Below are positions 5,129 through 5,794 of a stretch of 5,794 nucleotides of DNA, one piece after another. How positions within the stretch are numbered: the stretch's first letter is position 1; each line of letters opens with the position of its first letter. Below the pieces are notes generated by a model. That model searched no databases, was not told the origin of the DNA, and was given only the letters and a program-made list of their open reading frames with translations. A program made the position numbers and the translations under genes. Source of the DNA: Nitrososphaerales archaeon (GTDB taxonomy: Archaea > Thermoproteota > Nitrososphaeria > Conexivisphaerales > UBA164); assembly GCA_023256405.1 (NCBI GenBank), contig JAGDXK010000018.1:7133-12926 (forward strand). Direction: 5' to 3'.

Positions 5129-5794
5129 ATGAGCGCAAGAGATGCCCTATACAAAATCTCCGCGTTCTTACCTGAGGTTCCGAAGCCGAAGCAGAAACCG
5201 AGCCTAACTGAAAGGCTTATATGGACTCTGCTTGCGGTCGTTCTCTACCTCTTAATGGCGAACGTTCCTCTTTATGGTGTTGTCAGCTCTCCCACCTCTC
5301 TGCTTTTCTTTTATCAGATAATTTTTGCGGCCAACATAGGAACGCTTATGACCCTTGGTATAGGACCAATAGTTACTGCTGGACTTATTTCACAGGTTTT
5401 AATCGGGTCGGACCTCATACATCTAGATCTTACTAACCCCGAGGATCAGAAGTTCTTTGCCGCTCTTACGAAGGTGTTGACCTTTGTATTCATCATTGCG
5501 GAAAGCATATTCTACGTGCTGAGCGGCGTTGTAGGGACTGTTATAAGCCCATACGCTAAGATAATTATAATACTGCAGCTGATCATAGCCACTTCGATAG
5601 TTTTCATGCTGGATCAAATGCTGCAGAAGGGATGGGGCATAGGAAGCGGCATCAGCCTTTTCATCCTTGCCGGGATTTCCCTGCAGATAATGCTTGATCT
5701 TTTCAGCCCCATACCAGTAAACGGCCAGTACTTTGGATTCCTCCCGTATGCTATTAACGAAAGCATCCACGGCAGGCTGGGCGCCGTGGTAAAC
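5129..5794 (+). CDS. secY: Protein translocase subunit SecY (3' end outside window)
   Basis: SecY is the central membrane channel for export and membrane insertion of proteins, working with SecE (Sec61 gamma-like) and Sec61 beta. The 222 visible residues are about half of a typical protein and run open to the last base. After a cytoplasmic N-terminus, TM1 spans about 30-49 (RLIWTLLAVVLYLLMANVPLYG). A plug-like short helix is at about 57-68, and TM2b lies in the diagnostic IGTLMTLGIGPIVTAGLISQ (70-89). The DLTNPEDQKFF loop (100-110) follows, then TM3 (about 111-134) and TM4 (about 143-161). Next come the cytoplasmic loop with QKGWGIGSGISLFI (166-179) and TM5. Closest resemblance is to archaeal SecY. 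Only 1 base separates it from L15, and no ribosome-binding site is visible; an in-frame TAG at 5117-5119 blocks an upstream start. Translation is probably coupled to L15. Confidence 0.97.
   Translation, partial: MSARDALYKISAFLPEVPKPKQKPSLTERLIWTLLAVVLYLLMANVPLYGVVSSPTSLLFFYQIIFAANIGTLMTLGIGPIVTAGLISQVLIGSDLIHLDLTNPEDQKFFAALTKVLTFVFIIAESIFYVLSGVVGTVISPYAKIIIILQLIIATSIVFMLDQMLQKGWGIGSGISLFILAGISLQIMLDLFSPIPVNGQYFGFLPYAINESIHGRLGAVVN

Noticed and set aside
5221..5436. Open frame of 71 codons on the + strand near the right end
   Set aside because: It is a shifted frame within SecY, whose own frame is open to the window end and matches the family throughout.
5423..5770. 115-codon open frame on the - strand
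   Set aside because: It lies antisense to SecY, has no recognisable domain and no ribosome-binding site, and is explained as a shadow of the SecY coding sequence.
1..5794. Search for CRISPR arrays, mobile elements, tRNA genes, defence genes or an unknown system
   Set aside because: Coding sequence of known ribosomal proteins and SecY occupies all but about 10 bases; no direct or inverted repeats or foreign genes were seen.

Overview
This window is one uninterrupted stretch of an archaeal ribosomal-protein operon, the archaeal counterpart of the bacterial spc operon. All genes lie on the + strand. The order is S4e, L5, S14, S8, L6, L32e, L19e, L18, S5, L30, L15, SecY. The assignment to Archaea is firm. 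S4e, L32e and L19e do not occur in bacteria. L5, S5, L30, L15 and SecY are the long archaeal/eukaryote-like forms, and this gene order is the classical archaeal one. Arginine is encoded almost entirely by AGG/AGA and isoleucine often by ATA. I cannot name the genus. Some subunits are trimmed compared with the family (L19e, L18), which would suit a streamlined lineage such as a DPANN/Micrarchaeota-type archaeon, but that is only a weak guess.

Layout: S4e (1-690) is open at the left edge and probably begins outside the window. Eleven more genes follow with almost no non-coding DNA: L5 (687-1220), S14 (1220-1399, 59 residues with a four-cysteine zinc site), S8 (1409-1801), L6 (1791-2342), L32e (2329-2697), L19e (2694-3098), L18 (3095-3649), S5 (3646-4281), L30 (4278-4712), L15 (4702-5127) and SecY (5129 to the window end, truncated). 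Nine junctions overlap by 1 to 14 bases. The other two gaps are 9 bases (S14/S8) and 1 base (L15/SecY). There is no stretch of 300 bases without a gene, and I see no room for an internal promoter, terminator or RNA gene outside coding sequence.

The genes work together as parts of one machine. S4e, S14, S8 and S5 go into the 30S subunit. L5, L6, L32e, L19e, L18, L30 and L15 go into the 50S subunit. SecY is the membrane channel onto which ribosomes deliver secreted and membrane proteins. Several genes are preceded by clear GGAGGTGA-like ribosome-binding sites inside the preceding gene. L30 and SecY lack one and are probably translated by coupling to the gene before.

I looked for an undescribed system and found none: this is conserved core-genome DNA. 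The points worth a second look are small: the likely out-of-window start of S4e, shortened L19e and L18 proteins, the S8 start codon, and the extreme compaction.
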